Shown: one piece after another, positions 1 through 8,519 of the stretch
Layout: each line of letters begins with the position of its first letter
How positions within the stretch are numbered: position 1 is the stretch's first letter
Assembly (NCBI GenBank): GCA_913061475.1
Contig: CAJXUN010000011.1
Location: forward strand, 1 to 64,000
Direction: 5' to 3'
Source: an uncultured Colwellia sp.
GTDB lineage: Bacteria; Pseudomonadota; Gammaproteobacteria; Enterobacterales; Alteromonadaceae
DNA: 64,000 nt
Program-made: the position numbers and the translations under genes
Notes under the pieces: model-generated
What the model was told of the DNA's origin: nothing
The model's input: the letters and a program-made list of their open reading frames with translations, nothing else
Databases searched by the model: none

Positions 1-397
1 CAACTTCATTAACATCGGCAAAGTCAGCAAGGCGATTACTGCGGGTTCTTAATTCGCCGGGCGTTTGCGGCCCTCTGAGCAATAAAAGACAAATAATGGC
101 TCGTTGTTGGGCAGTAAATTTTAAATTGCCAAACTCAGTATCACAAAAACGATGAATATATTTACTCACTCGGCCCGAAGCTGTGTGGTCTATCATTAAT
201 AAATTCATTTTCACTAGTTCATCAACGCTATTTTGCACGTCGGCTTCACTAAGCGACATTACTGGCTCGCGATTACTTTTTTGATTACAGGCTGTGGTTA
301 TGCCGTTAATTGAAAGTGGATATTGCTCTGGCGTAGTGGTTTCTTTTTCTAGCATTACACCGATAATACGCGCTTGCTCTGCGGATAGTGTGATCAT
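1..397 (-). CDS. yceH: YceH/DUF480 family protein, 3' end beyond window
   Basis: The gene runs off the left edge; about 132 N-terminal codons are present, starting at the ATG complementary to 395-397 with an AAGGA Shine-Dalgarno about 10 nt upstream. The protein opens [19 protein letters not shown] and later has [19 protein letters not shown], both signatures of the DUF480/YceH winged-helix family. The molecular function of the family is not established; the fold is DNA-binding-like. No partner gene is visible because the gene is cut by the window. Family assignment is confident. Confidence 0.88.
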   Translation of the reverse strand, partial: MITLSAEQARIIGVMLEKETTTPEQYPLSINGITTACNQKSNREPVMSLSEADVQNSVDELVKMNLLMIDHTASGRVSKYIHRFCDTEFGNLKFTAQQRAIICLLLLRGPQTPGELRTRSNRLADFADVNEV

Positions 398-534
398 ATG
401 AAGGTATCCTTATAAAAAATAGCAACTTAACAAAAACTTGCGTCACAGTTATAGCAAGCAATATACGTTTTTACTATCTGAATATACTCGATAGCGCATA
501 AAAAAAAACATAGCTAAAGTTAGTTCAATTTCCC

Positions 535-1932
535 TTACTCAAACAACTCTTTCATTGCAGGTAGCTCTTCAATGGCTTTATTTATCTCTGCAGCGGCTTC
601 ATTGACAATCTCGATACACAAGTCAATGTGGTTGACTTCTTCGGCTGATAAACCTTGTTCTAGTGCTTTACCCTTGGCTATAGCTATTGCGCCAAGCACT
701 GATTTGACCATTTGACTCATGAGCAATTGCATACGCGGTAATGATATTTCAAACTCATCAGCAAAGTCGGCTAGCATATAGGCTGAAATGGGAGAGTTAA
801 AGTTACCTGCATTGCCAGTATTGTACTCGCCAATTGACATTGCATAGTGTTGCGGAATAATGCTTTCTTGAGCACGTGCACTGTCGGCTTGGGAGTTTTG
901 TACTTCCCTAATGATGGCCTCTATATTCACAAGATCATAAAAAGGCGTTAGCGCTAAGCCATTTTTATCGACAAAAAAACTGATGTTTTTACCATGTGCA
1001 TCATAGTTACGCACTAGCATATTAAATGTCAGCCAACGAACAAGTTGAGTTTGATAAGCTTCAGAGTTGGTTGTTTCAACGTTAAATAATTTTGGAAATG
1101 AAACACCATCTCGGATATAGATACCATCGCCTTCATCACCAAATTGGCGTTCATATTTATAGGAAGGTGGAAGATTAGTCGCTTGGCAACCATCAATAAC
1201 ATGTCGGCGTAATACACCTGAGTTATCAGGTAAAATGCGTCTGTCGAAACGATCAATCACAAACGCTCGAACGCCACCATAGGTGCGTACTTCAACAGAA
1301 GGAACATTAAGACCAGACTCACCAGCAAGTAACATGGTAAAGAGTTCATTCACCGCGATAAATGGCGCTTTGCCTGTTTCGAACTTAACAATTTTGTTAG
1401 AACACAATTCTCCTTCGCCAAAGCCAAGCTTTCCATCCTTTTCAAGCAAATTAAGTTTATCTTGCACACCGGCAACTGATAATCGAGTTCGACCATCCCA
1501 ATAAGTGATAGATTCGCCAGCGTCTTTAAAGCGAGCAAGCTTTTCACCTAGCTCAATTGGGGTTACTTCTCTAAAAGTAGTTTTTTTAACTGCATTCCTT
1601 TCTCCTCTAAAAGATAGCGCTCCAGAGGTTTCCTCACCAATTATTTTGATTAAGCCAAAGGTATTGTTTTTAGAAATAGTGGTATTACTGGTGATTTCTT
1701 CCAGGCCTTTACCTTCAGGTAATAAGTTTTGTAAATAATTTCTAACGGCTCGGTGGTCAAAGTTACCGTCTAATGGAAGATAAGGGGAGATCGCAAAGCC
1801 TTCATCAATCCATGATGGTTCATAAGTTAGCGAGATGTCAGTATCAGAGCCTACAGGAATGCTGATTGTGGCAATTTTCTTATGGTGGCCTATGAACACA
1901 TATAAATTATTTACCTTAATACCACTGGTCAT
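535..1932 (-). CDS. hipA: HipA-family serine/threonine kinase toxin
   Basis: Toxin kinase of a HipBA-type toxin-antitoxin pair; characterised homologues phosphorylate aminoacyl-tRNA synthetases such as GltX and induce persistence. Counting from the start chosen here (465 aa), the N-terminal HipA domain is followed by the nucleotide-loop motif SVAGVQDK (about 152-159), the IDRFDR strand (about 226-231), the catalytic motif NYDAHGKN (about 309-316) and the metal-binding TPFYDL (about 329-334). I chose ATG at 1932 because GGAG lies 6 nt upstream; an upstream ATG at 1971 would add 13 residues but lacks a ribosome site. It overlaps hipB by 17 bp, so the pair is translationally coupled. All kinase motifs look intact. 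Its substrate cannot be read from the sequence. Confidence 0.9.
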   Translation of the reverse strand: MTSGIKVNNLYVFIGHHKKIATISIPVGSDTDISLTYEPSWIDEGFAISPYLPLDGNFDHRAVRNYLQNLLPEGKGLEEITSNTTISKNNTFGLIKIIGEETSGALSFRGERNAVKKTTFREVTPIELGEKLARFKDAGESITYWDGRTRLSVAGVQDKLNLLEKDGKLGFGEGELCSNKIVKFETGKAPFIAVNELFTMLLAGESGLNVPSVEVRTYGGVRAFVIDRFDRRILPDNSGVLRRHVIDGCQATNLPPSYKYERQFGDEGDGIYIRDGVSFPKLFNVETTNSEAYQTQLVRWLTFNMLVRNYDAHGKNISFFVDKNGLALTPFYDLVNIEAIIREVQNSQADSARAQESIIPQHYAMSIGEYNTGNAGNFNSPISAYMLADFADEFEISLPRMQLLMSQMVKSVLGAIAIAKGKALEQGLSAEEVNHIDLCIEIVNEAAAEINKAIEELPAMKELFE

Positions 1933-2233
1933 CACTTGCTCCGGTAATCTTGTTATTTTGTCTGTGTTCATCAGATATTAGACTGAATGACAAACCAAGA
2001 TACTCCATCACTTTGAGTATGTTGGTGAGCTTAACGTTGGTATCGCCTTTTTCTATTTTTATCAGAGTAGGTTTTGATAGTGAAAGAGCTGCAGATACAT
2101 CAACCAATGTCAGTTTCATACCTGTACGCTTAGCGGTGATCGCTTCAGCTAACTGCTTAGATGAGAAGCTTTTAGTTAAATCTGGCATCTTGGTGCTTTT
2201 AACCACTCTACCTAACGTTTGCTTTATTGACAT
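1916..2233 (-). CDS. hipB: HipB-like XRE-family antitoxin/repressor
   Basis: A 105-aa protein with a Cro/C1-type helix-turn-helix (about residues 38-75: LTLVDVSAALSLSKPTLIKI is the HTH core, followed by EKGDTNV). In HipBA systems this protein neutralises HipA and autorepresses the operon. It precedes hipA and overlaps it by 17 bp. The roughly 30-residue N-terminal extension before the HTH is longer than in E. coli HipB. The start codon sits 9 bp from the first of two mirror-image operator-like repeats, as expected for autoregulation. The family is clear from context and HTH; the antitoxin role is inferred. Confidence 0.85.
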   Translation of the reverse strand: MSIKQTLGRVVKSTKMPDLTKSFSSKQLAEAITAKRTGMKLTLVDVSAALSLSKPTLIKIEKGDTNVKLTNILKVMEYLGLSFSLISDEHRQNNKITGASDDQWY

Positions 2234-2241
2234 ACAGCCCC

Positions 2242-2367
2242 ATAAGTTAACTTTAACTGACTTTTAAATATAAATTAGTCAATAAGAACTTAAAAGTCAA
2301 CATTAGTTAACTTATGGAAGTGTTTAGTTTATCTTGCACCCATAGGTAAATTATAGTTAACTTTTGA
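2242..2367. promoter_or_regulatory. hipBA operator-like inverted repeats
   Basis: Two 26-bp blocks in opposite orientation (2242-2267 and 2290-2315) share 21 of 26 positions when one is reverse-complemented: ATAAGTTAACT, five variable bases, TGACTTTTAA. A further AGTTAACT palindrome followed by TTTGA lies at 2355-2367. They occupy the promoter region just upstream of hipB, where HipB-type repressors bind cooperatively. Assignment as HipB operators is inference from position and symmetry. Confidence 0.55.
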
Positions 2368-2381
2368 TAGGCTTATCGCTT

Positions 2382-2425
2382 GAGACACACCTAAAGTAAA
2401 GCATACTTTACTTTAGGTGTGTTTC
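2382..2425. other. Long near-perfect hairpin upstream of the hip promoter
   Basis: A 20-bp stem (2382-2401 with 2406-2425, one G-T wobble) closes on a 4-nt loop. No T-run follows on either strand, so it is not a standard rho-independent terminator. It overlaps the end of a short minus-strand ORF (2424-2549) and could stabilise or end that transcript, or be a protein-binding site. Confidence 0.45.
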
Positions 2426-2549
2426 AATCTATTGAGTAACTAAAAAAACTCGCCATTAGCAGAATTAATTTAGCTAGTTTTGGGTTGTCAGCATTAAGAA
2501 CTTGAGACGTTAGAGCTATTGCTTTTTTGATTGCATCACCAAAGCTCAT
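2424..2549 (-). pseudogene. Short ORF, possible gene remnant
   Basis: A 41-codon minus-strand reading frame begins MSFGDAIKKAIALTSQ and ends inside the hairpin at 2382-2425. The same frame stays open upstream to about 2640 with plausible coding composition (RKLGIFGENDGVL) but without a start codon, which suggests a decayed or truncated gene. I do not recognise the family. It lies outside the island, between hipB and the displaced yicC terminator. The rest of 2234-2754 holds only the operators, hairpin and terminator listed separately. Confidence 0.25.
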
Positions 2550-2686
2550 AAGAACACCGTCGTTTTCACCAAAAATGCCTAGCTTCCGACTGTTCGATGA
2601 TATTGTATAATTTCGACACGTCGACCGAACATGTTTATGAAATCGACATTAACACCAAATTTGAGAAAAACCATAGAATAATGAAA

Positions 2687-2715
2687 AGTAAAAAGCCCCA
2701 CAAAAGTGAGGCTTT
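2687..2715 (-). terminator. Rho-independent terminator, probably the original yicC terminator
   Basis: On the minus strand a stem (2692-2701 with 2706-2715, one mismatch, AAAA loop) is followed by a run of T. It lies just beyond the displaced yicC 3' end repeat at 2755-2782. It is therefore most simply the terminator that served yicC before the island inserted. Confidence 0.7.
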
Positions 2716-2754
2716 ACAATGGATTATTTAAAAAGCGGAACGTATTAAAACATT

Positions 2755-2782
2755 ATTCAATATTCTGGATCTGCTTACGCAT
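2755..2782. repeat. Left attachment-site repeat (displaced yicC 3' end)
   Basis: Twenty-eight bases match 17847-17874 with two differences; the 16-bp core ATATTCTGGATCTGCT is identical. Read on the minus strand it encodes MRKQIQNIE and a stop, the conserved YicC C-terminus. It has no upstream yicC body here, so it is the old gene end pushed away by island insertion. Confidence 0.9.
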
Positions 2783-2846
2783 CAAAAATATATTTAACAA
2801 TTAAAACAATAGCGTAAAGCAACTAAAGCAAGTGAAATCACCGTTA

Positions 2847-2866
2847 TGTCACCAATTATGTCACCA
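2847..2866. repeat. Integrase arm-type sites, left end
   Basis: Two TGTCACCA repeats separated by four bases (2847-2854, 2859-2866). The same pair with the same spacing occurs at 17721-17740 near the integrase end, as expected for arm-binding sites of a P4-type integrase. Function is inferred. Confidence 0.6.
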
Positions 2867-2877
2867 CTCAGAATTAC

Positions 2878-3675
2878 TTAGCTTATTACAACTTGGCCCA
2901 TATCCCAGCAGTAATCACTACCAATAAATTTTTTTACTTTATTTAAATCCAAATCATTGCCTGGATCAGTTATAGGAAAACCATGGTATAAGTTTAAATG
3001 GTGATTATAGAATTGAAACCATTGCTCATTAAAGCATGCATAAGTAGATCTTTTTCCTGCAATTCCAATACTTGAAGAAAGAGCTTGTTGTGCAGAGCTA
3101 TGATCCAAAGCCATTTTACTCCAAACATTCCCGCTGACTATTATATCTTTCGGAATTCTATGTTTAGGGTTTTCATCATAAAGCCATGTAGCTTCAATTA
3201 CAGACTGAGCAGACACATAATTGCTAACCGACTTTTCAGTGCCATTTGAACGAAGTTCTATTCTATCAGCATTAAATTTACTATGTTTAATAGATATAAT
3301 GGAGTGAGTTGTTTCATTGTCATACGCAAAGTGGAGGGCCGTATTTAAGCAACAAGCTTTGTCTCCGTCATTTAATTCATTGATCTTAGTAAATTCTTTT
3401 AAATATGGTCCCTTAACTAAATTAACTAATATTTTTTGTAGTAAAGTTTTATTCCCTGGAGAATAACTTTTCTGAAGTTGCCATAAAAACTCATGGAGTG
3501 TTAGATTTCCTATCAAATTTTTATGCTTGAGATCTTCAGTTCTCAAAATAGGCTTGAAATTCCTAATTAAGGACGTCTCATCAATAGTATTTACTAAGTC
3601 GTTTAACGCAATTTTTCCATCATTAATATCCTCAAATTGACCAACAAAAGATTTTTCATTTATACAGTATTGCAC
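2878..3675 (-). CDS. Uncharacterised 265-aa protein, third gene of a DUF262/AAA trio
   Basis: I do not recognise this family. The start is GTG at 3675, sharing its G with the TAG stop of the AAA ATPase gene (TAGTG), so translation is coupled. The protein is soluble, with no signal peptide or membrane segment. The N-terminal half is helical and charged; the C-terminal half has distinctive sequence such as KDIIVSGNVWSKMALDHSSA and RSTYACFNEQWFQFYNHHLN. No nuclease, kinase or HEPN motif is evident. Position after a DUF262 protein and a DUF3696-type ATPase, at the end of a type III restriction-modification operon, makes it a candidate effector or partner of that pair. That role is inference. It is the last gene before the left island end. 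Confidence 0.75.
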   Translation of the reverse strand: MQYCINEKSFVGQFEDINDGKIALNDLVNTIDETSLIRNFKPILRTEDLKHKNLIGNLTLHEFLWQLQKSYSPGNKTLLQKILVNLVKGPYLKEFTKINELNDGDKACCLNTALHFAYDNETTHSIISIKHSKFNADRIELRSNGTEKSVSNYVSAQSVIEATWLYDENPKHRIPKDIIVSGNVWSKMALDHSSAQQALSSSIGIAGKRSTYACFNEQWFQFYNHHLNLYHGFPITDPGNDLDLNKVKKFIGSDYCWDMGQVVIS

Positions 3676-4760
3676 TAAAACAGCCTTAATAAATCTTTAT
3701 CTAATTGATCAAAGAAACCTACATCTAGATTCGTAAAGTTACCATCTTGGTCTATTTTAATTTCTTCAACATGTCTCTCATCATTAATTTCTGATATCGA
3801 ATTAATAATAATGTGGCTTTCGGAAACTTGATTTTCTTTGGCAAAAATCCTAAAACCATTAACTATATGGTCACTATGTGTTTCTACAATGACCTGTACA
3901 TCATGCATAGATAATAAACCAAGAAACTGAGCTAAAGCGGACTGTGCTTGAGGATGCATATGAACTTCTGGGTTTTCCACGATTAGCGTTCCACCTGGTT
4001 TAATACATAAACCTGCAACAATAATAGGGAGAATATAGCTAATACCAAACCCTACATTTATCGGCCTAATTGGTCTTTTCGATTTTCCCGGTAAATACGT
4101 ATTATAAACTTTATCAATCTCTTCAGTCTTAGTAACTTTCATATCAAAGCCTGGACAAATCTTTCCCATCGCTACTTTTATTGCAAAATCCGTATATATT
4201 TTACTATCAGCTTCGTCTGAACCAATCAGGTCATTACAAATGATTCTTGCAAATGCTTGATTAAATACAGGTTGCGGCGCATAACGTTGATATTCTGAAA
4301 GTGTATACTCACCATATATTCCAAAGTTAAGCTTTGATTGATCCCTATCAATATCAAAACTAGCTCGAGGTCCATGTCGTTCAGCTGATAAATATACAAA
4401 ATCATTGTTAAAGCTGGAAATTGCTTGAGATGATTCAGGTGTCATTCTTGCTTCATAATGAGTACGATTATCTGTCGTCACTTTTAGTTCAACGGTATCA
4501 TCATTTACAGAAATTTTTATCGTATCATCCAAAGCACCATGTGAAAAAACATCGTAAATAGTACCGAAACTAAATAATTCACCATAGAATTCTAACAATC
4601 CACTTTTAAGGTTATTTTCATTCTGCTTTATTAATAATAAAGATTGGATTGCAGTAGATTTACCAGCCGAGTTTGCTCCACAAAAAACGGTTAAGTTTGA
4701 AAAGTTGAAGTCTTGTTTTTTGAAACATTTAAAGTTTATAAGTTTTAGTTTATTAAGCAT
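3675..4760 (-). CDS. AAA-type ATPase, DUF3696-like (SMC/OLD-related)
   Basis: A 361-aa ATPase opening MLNKLKLINFKCFKK, typical of RecF/OLD/SMC-like AAA ATPases. Walker A is GANSAGKST (about 28-36). The signature/Walker B part is LIVENPEVHMHPQAQSALAQ (about 260), followed by the D/H-loop ETHSDHIVNG (about 293-302). The C-terminus GFFDQLDKDLLRLF matches the DUF3696 tail. It overlaps the upstream DUF262 gene by 8 bp and the downstream gene by 1 bp, so all three are one translational unit. Such ATPases commonly act as sensors or motors in phage-defence modules; here that is inferred from context. No nuclease (Toprim) domain follows the ATPase, unlike full OLD proteins, so an effector is expected to be separate. 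Confidence 0.8.
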   Translation of the reverse strand: MLNKLKLINFKCFKKQDFNFSNLTVFCGANSAGKSTAIQSLLLIKQNENNLKSGLLEFYGELFSFGTIYDVFSHGALDDTIKISVNDDTVELKVTTDNRTHYEARMTPESSQAISSFNNDFVYLSAERHGPRASFDIDRDQSKLNFGIYGEYTLSEYQRYAPQPVFNQAFARIICNDLIGSDEADSKIYTDFAIKVAMGKICPGFDMKVTKTEEIDKVYNTYLPGKSKRPIRPINVGFGISYILPIIVAGLCIKPGGTLIVENPEVHMHPQAQSALAQFLGLLSMHDVQVIVETHSDHIVNGFRIFAKENQVSESHIIINSISEINDERHVEEIKIDQDGNFTNLDVGFFDQLDKDLLRLF

Positions 4761-5805
4761 GATAATTACTAATATACCTAATCAATTTGTCTAAAGTCGC
4801 TAGAGGTTGAAAGAATCGAAATGGTTTAAAGTCGTTTACATTAATTGGAATACCTATAGAGTCTAGAGTCACTAAACTTAATGCTTCATCTATCGATAGC
4901 ATATTATTTGATAAACTATAAGCTTTGATCTTGGATGAGTAAGTTAAATCAATTTGCTTAACACCTTTAATTTCACAAAGTAAGGATAAGCTTCTCCCAA
5001 CTAATGTATGTTCTACATCAAAGTCGTTATGCTCCACTAACATCATTGTCTTATCTAATGCAGTTTCTATTGAATCATCATGCAAAAGCTCTATGGGAAG
5101 ATCAACGTTCTCGATACTATAAGAATATTTATTATTTACGCCATAAATAATTCCTTCTAGTAGCGTATTAATAAGAATTAAACCTAAATAAAATTCCTCT
5201 ATTCTAGCATTGCTTTTATACCTTTCTTTACCAAACCGGCCTCTTATCTGGCTCACCGTAACTATGCGAGAATAATTTTCGGCTAAACTCCTTAGCTTTT
5301 CAGAAGCTCTACTAAAGGCGTAATTCCTTGCAATTTGAGAGACATTTTTGTTTCTATCACCTTCATGATAACGTCTATAGAATTCGCATTTCAGACGAGG
5401 GTTTACATCATGATAAATAGTATTTATTGTAATAACTGAATCAACCAATGCATTTTGTATTCGAAACTCTAAATCAGAATAATAACAACCATTCAAATCA
5501 TTTAAGACAGTAATTCTTTTTAGATTAAACTCATTATTTATAAAAGCTCGTATAGCTTCTATACGCTGAATTCCATCGATTATTAGAAGGGAACCATATT
5601 TGGTTTCCTCAACCCAAATCGAACTAACAGGAAGTCCTAATAGTAAGGATTCAATAAACTTTGACTTTTTGGCCTGAGACCAAGCAAATGATTCTCTGAA
5701 TTCAGAAAACAGATCAAGCCTGCCTGTTTCAATATATCTCATTAAATCGTTAGTCGCGGCCTGATGAACTTTGGTTTTAAAACCAGGTTCAAGAAATAGG
5801 TTCAT
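4753..5805 (-). CDS. DUF262-domain protein
   Basis: A 350-aa protein with the DUF262 hallmark IIDGIQRIEAI (DGIQR about 77-81) preceded by ESLLLGLPVSSIW, the ParB/Srx-like nucleotide-binding fold found in GmrSD, BrxU and SspE-type defence proteins. It lacks the C-terminal HNH (DUF1524) nuclease of GmrSD; the C-terminal 200 residues are of unknown fold. An AGAGGGG ribosome site lies 6 nt upstream of ATG 5805. It starts 72 bp after the Res gene with no clear terminator between, so it may be co-transcribed with the type III operon. It overlaps the AAA gene by 8 bp. A role in nucleotide-dependent sensing or signalling is inference. Confidence 0.8.
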   Translation of the reverse strand: MNLFLEPGFKTKVHQAATNDLMRYIETGRLDLFSEFRESFAWSQAKKSKFIESLLLGLPVSSIWVEETKYGSLLIIDGIQRIEAIRAFINNEFNLKRITVLNDLNGCYYSDLEFRIQNALVDSVITINTIYHDVNPRLKCEFYRRYHEGDRNKNVSQIARNYAFSRASEKLRSLAENYSRIVTVSQIRGRFGKERYKSNARIEEFYLGLILINTLLEGIIYGVNNKYSYSIENVDLPIELLHDDSIETALDKTMMLVEHNDFDVEHTLVGRSLSLLCEIKGVKQIDLTYSSKIKAYSLSNNMLSIDEALSLVTLDSIGIPINVNDFKPFRFFQPLATLDKLIRYISNYHA

Positions 5806-5877
5806 AAAAGTCCCCTCTTAGTATGAAAGCTCATCATCCAGTAAGTCATGTTAAATTGAAAGTATCTTCCCACAATG

Positions 5878-8517
5878 TTACCTAATACCATCTTGCAATA
5901 GCTCTTGCTCCCAATCATCCTCAAGCAGCATTTTAAATTTCATTCCACCAGAGGCCATTTCTAACTCAAGTTCACCAGCATTAACAGCATTTTCAACATG
6001 CGTGGTTAAAAGCTCAAAGAGTTCACGTTTATATTCTGTATCATCATTGCCTTTTAAGAATTCACCTTTAGTTTCTAATAATGCAAAACTAAGTTCTCCT
6101 GTTTTCTTTTTATCTAAGCAAACTAATAAATCTGGATATACTTTTTGTTTTTGCCAACCTTGTAAACTATAGTCACGCTGATTAACAGCTATACGATGCC
6201 ACCAATGCACAGTTTTTCGTCCATCTAAATACCAGGCAGTATTTTTTTCCAACTCATTAACACCACGTTGGTATACTTTCTCATAAAGGCTTCGCTCTAG
6301 ATCTTCTCCATTCTTCCGTTTAAGTAAGCAGTCTTCCTCGCTAACTTGAACCGTTACTTGCTTGGCAAGCTCCCAGTTCAATTCTGAATCCTTCGGTGTT
6401 ACTAACCGGAGTGAAATATCACCTGTTGAAATTTTGCTACGAAATAGCTTTTCGCTTAATGAAGATACTTGTGCACTTAAATCCTTTTTCATCAATTTAA
6501 GTAGCTCTAGTCTACCGACGAAAAGCTGTTCTTCTGATAAGCCTTTTTCTCTAAGACTTTTAAGTGTGCTCTTTAAAATTCTCATACATTGCCAAGGGTT
6601 AGGAACAACGTCCATTAGCTGACGAACTAAAAATGGCTCATCTAAAGGCTCCCCTATAAGCTCTTCAGCTTCTTGTTGAGACAGCTCTAACCCTAATTGT
6701 TCAGTATTTCCCTTTTTCAAGTATCCTACTCTGGCAATTGTTCGTTGAAGGGTATCGTCTGTAAGTTCAACTGTATCTGCTTTCCCAAACTCAAATTGCT
6801 CCCAATCTAATTCACCAAGAATATCTCGGTCATAATCAAATTCACGAAAACCCTCTGTTTTAGATTCGTCTTTACATAATACTTTAGGAAGAAAAATACG
6901 AGGTAAATTCCGAAATTTCTCTCGCAACTCAATGGTGACGGCTTGAGTCTCTGGAATACCTGAACCATCGTCATTGCCACCTTTTACATAACCAGCCAAG
7001 TCCCCCATCCCTTCGTCTTCTAAGCCTTTACGTACACCGTCTATGGCCGTACTAACATCTTGATCAAAGGTAAATACATAACACTCATCTAGTTGCTTAT
7101 TTTTAGTTAACTTGGCTTCTGGTTGTCTAAGAATTCGTCCTACCATTTGTGTTAAAGCAGTTTGTGCTGTCATTTTAGAGAGAATAGTTAACACGTATGC
7201 AAAAGGGCAATCCCATCCCTCGCGCAAAGCATCTTTAGTAATAATAAAGCGAACTTTACTGTATTCGCTCATCAAATCTTGATTACTAATTTCATCTGCG
7301 CTTGCCGTTTTTACAGCAATAGCTGCCTCATCAACGCCTAAAATTTGAATTAGATACTCTCTAACATCTTCAGTATGTACAAACTTATTATCACGTTGTT
7401 CTTTTCCTGTCCGTTCAACACGAATTAACATTATTGGTCGGATATAACGACCTGTATCATTTTGTAGTTTATCCGCTTCTAACTGAAGTTCATTCAATTT
7501 TGCATGTGAAACAGATAGGGTGTGCTTCCAATCAGCTTTTTCTTCGTTGATTATATTGATGGGCAATTTTATCATTTGCTCATCCTTTAGATCTGTTCCC
7601 GGTACATTCACCATCACATTTGATTGGTGGGTACCTTTTGAGTTAGGAGTTGCTGATAACTCTAATATGAATTTTGGATTGAAATTGTGAAGTGTATCTC
7701 TTGCTGTTTCACTATAAGCTTTATGTCCTTCATCGATAATAATCGTTGGTCTTACTAAGCGTAATACATTACCCAAGCTCATTTTTATAGAAGTTACCGA
7801 ACCAAACAGACCACCTTCACCCAAATCGTTGCTATCCAAATTACGAACTTCTTTGAGTAAATCTTCATTTGCAATAATATCGTCTTCAACAGGAAAAAAT
7901 GATGTGAATCGCCCACTATCTCGAAACATTTTTAATGTCTCTTTTGACTTTCTAGCAGCTGACGGCAACATTAATAACATTACACATAGTTGTTGTTTTA
8001 CATCAGCCTTGGTAAATGCATCATTCTTCTCTAGTAACTTAACGCGGCCACCAGATGCTCTTTCAAGCATTTGCCGATAAGGATGCTCTCTATTGGCTAA
8101 CTGTTTCCATGTTTGTTTATAAATTGCATCTGAAGGGACCACCCAGAGGATTAGTCCAGTCTGTAGTTTAAAATAATCCGTTTGAATACGCTCAACACTT
8201 GAAGCAGCAAGTAGCGTTTTGCCTCCGCCAGTAGGAACGCGGTAACAGATATTTGGAATACTTCTATCTAAGCCATCGTAATGACTTAGATAAGGAGCAA
8301 TAAATTTTTTGCCTCTTGCATCACTTAAATGAGGAAGTAATCGCTGTTTGTTTAACTCTTTCCACGCTTCATCACAATAGTTAGCAAGCTTAACGTCTTT
8401 ACCTTTGCTACGCTGAAATTCAACAAAGTCTTCTGCATCACCACGCTGTTCATCAAGAATACTGAGGTATTTGTCTAACTTATCTAAAACACCTTGTTGA
8501 TAATCTTTTAATTCCAT
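5878..8517 (-). CDS. res: Type III restriction enzyme Res subunit (helicase-nuclease)
   Basis: An 879-aa superfamily 2 translocase/endonuclease that cuts DNA only as a Mod-Res complex. Motif I is PTGGGKT (95-101), motif II DEGH (262-265), motif III SAT (288-290); motif VI is seen in ALTQMVGRILRQ. A PD-(D/E)xK-type nuclease occupies the C-terminus (PDLLV about 795, then ETKGE about 817). Length is near the usual 900-1000 aa and all motifs look intact. It begins 2 bp after the stop of the nearer mod gene, so the subunits are coupled. It serves two Mod proteins in this operon, which is unusual. Confidence 0.93.
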   Translation of the reverse strand: MELKDYQQGVLDKLDKYLSILDEQRGDAEDFVEFQRSKGKDVKLANYCDEAWKELNKQRLLPHLSDARGKKFIAPYLSHYDGLDRSIPNICYRVPTGGGKTLLAASSVERIQTDYFKLQTGLILWVVPSDAIYKQTWKQLANREHPYRQMLERASGGRVKLLEKNDAFTKADVKQQLCVMLLMLPSAARKSKETLKMFRDSGRFTSFFPVEDDIIANEDLLKEVRNLDSNDLGEGGLFGSVTSIKMSLGNVLRLVRPTIIIDEGHKAYSETARDTLHNFNPKFILELSATPNSKGTHQSNVMVNVPGTDLKDEQMIKLPINIINEEKADWKHTLSVSHAKLNELQLEADKLQNDTGRYIRPIMLIRVERTGKEQRDNKFVHTEDVREYLIQILGVDEAAIAVKTASADEISNQDLMSEYSKVRFIITKDALREGWDCPFAYVLTILSKMTAQTALTQMVGRILRQPEAKLTKNKQLDECYVFTFDQDVSTAIDGVRKGLEDEGMGDLAGYVKGGNDDGSGIPETQAVTIELREKFRNLPRIFLPKVLCKDESKTEGFREFDYDRDILGELDWEQFEFGKADTVELTDDTLQRTIARVGYLKKGNTEQLGLELSQQEAEELIGEPLDEPFLVRQLMDVVPNPWQCMRILKSTLKSLREKGLSEEQLFVGRLELLKLMKKDLSAQVSSLSEKLFRSKISTGDISLRLVTPKDSELNWELAKQVTVQVSEEDCLLKRKNGEDLERSLYEKVYQRGVNELEKNTAWYLDGRKTVHWWHRIAVNQRDYSLQGWQKQKVYPDLLVCLDKKKTGELSFALLETKGEFLKGNDDTEYKRELFELLTTHVENAVNAGELELEMASGGMKFKMLLEDDWEQELLQDGIR

Positions 8518-8519
8518 GA

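Noticed and set aside
535..2233. hipBA as part of the yicC island
   Set aside because: The left attachment repeat is at 2755-2782 and the displaced yicC terminator at 2687-2715, so hipBA lies outside the element as now bounded.
2242..2315. The repeat pair as a CRISPR or attachment site
   Set aside because: Only two inverted copies are present, with the variable part in the centre of each; the position at the hipB promoter fits operators.
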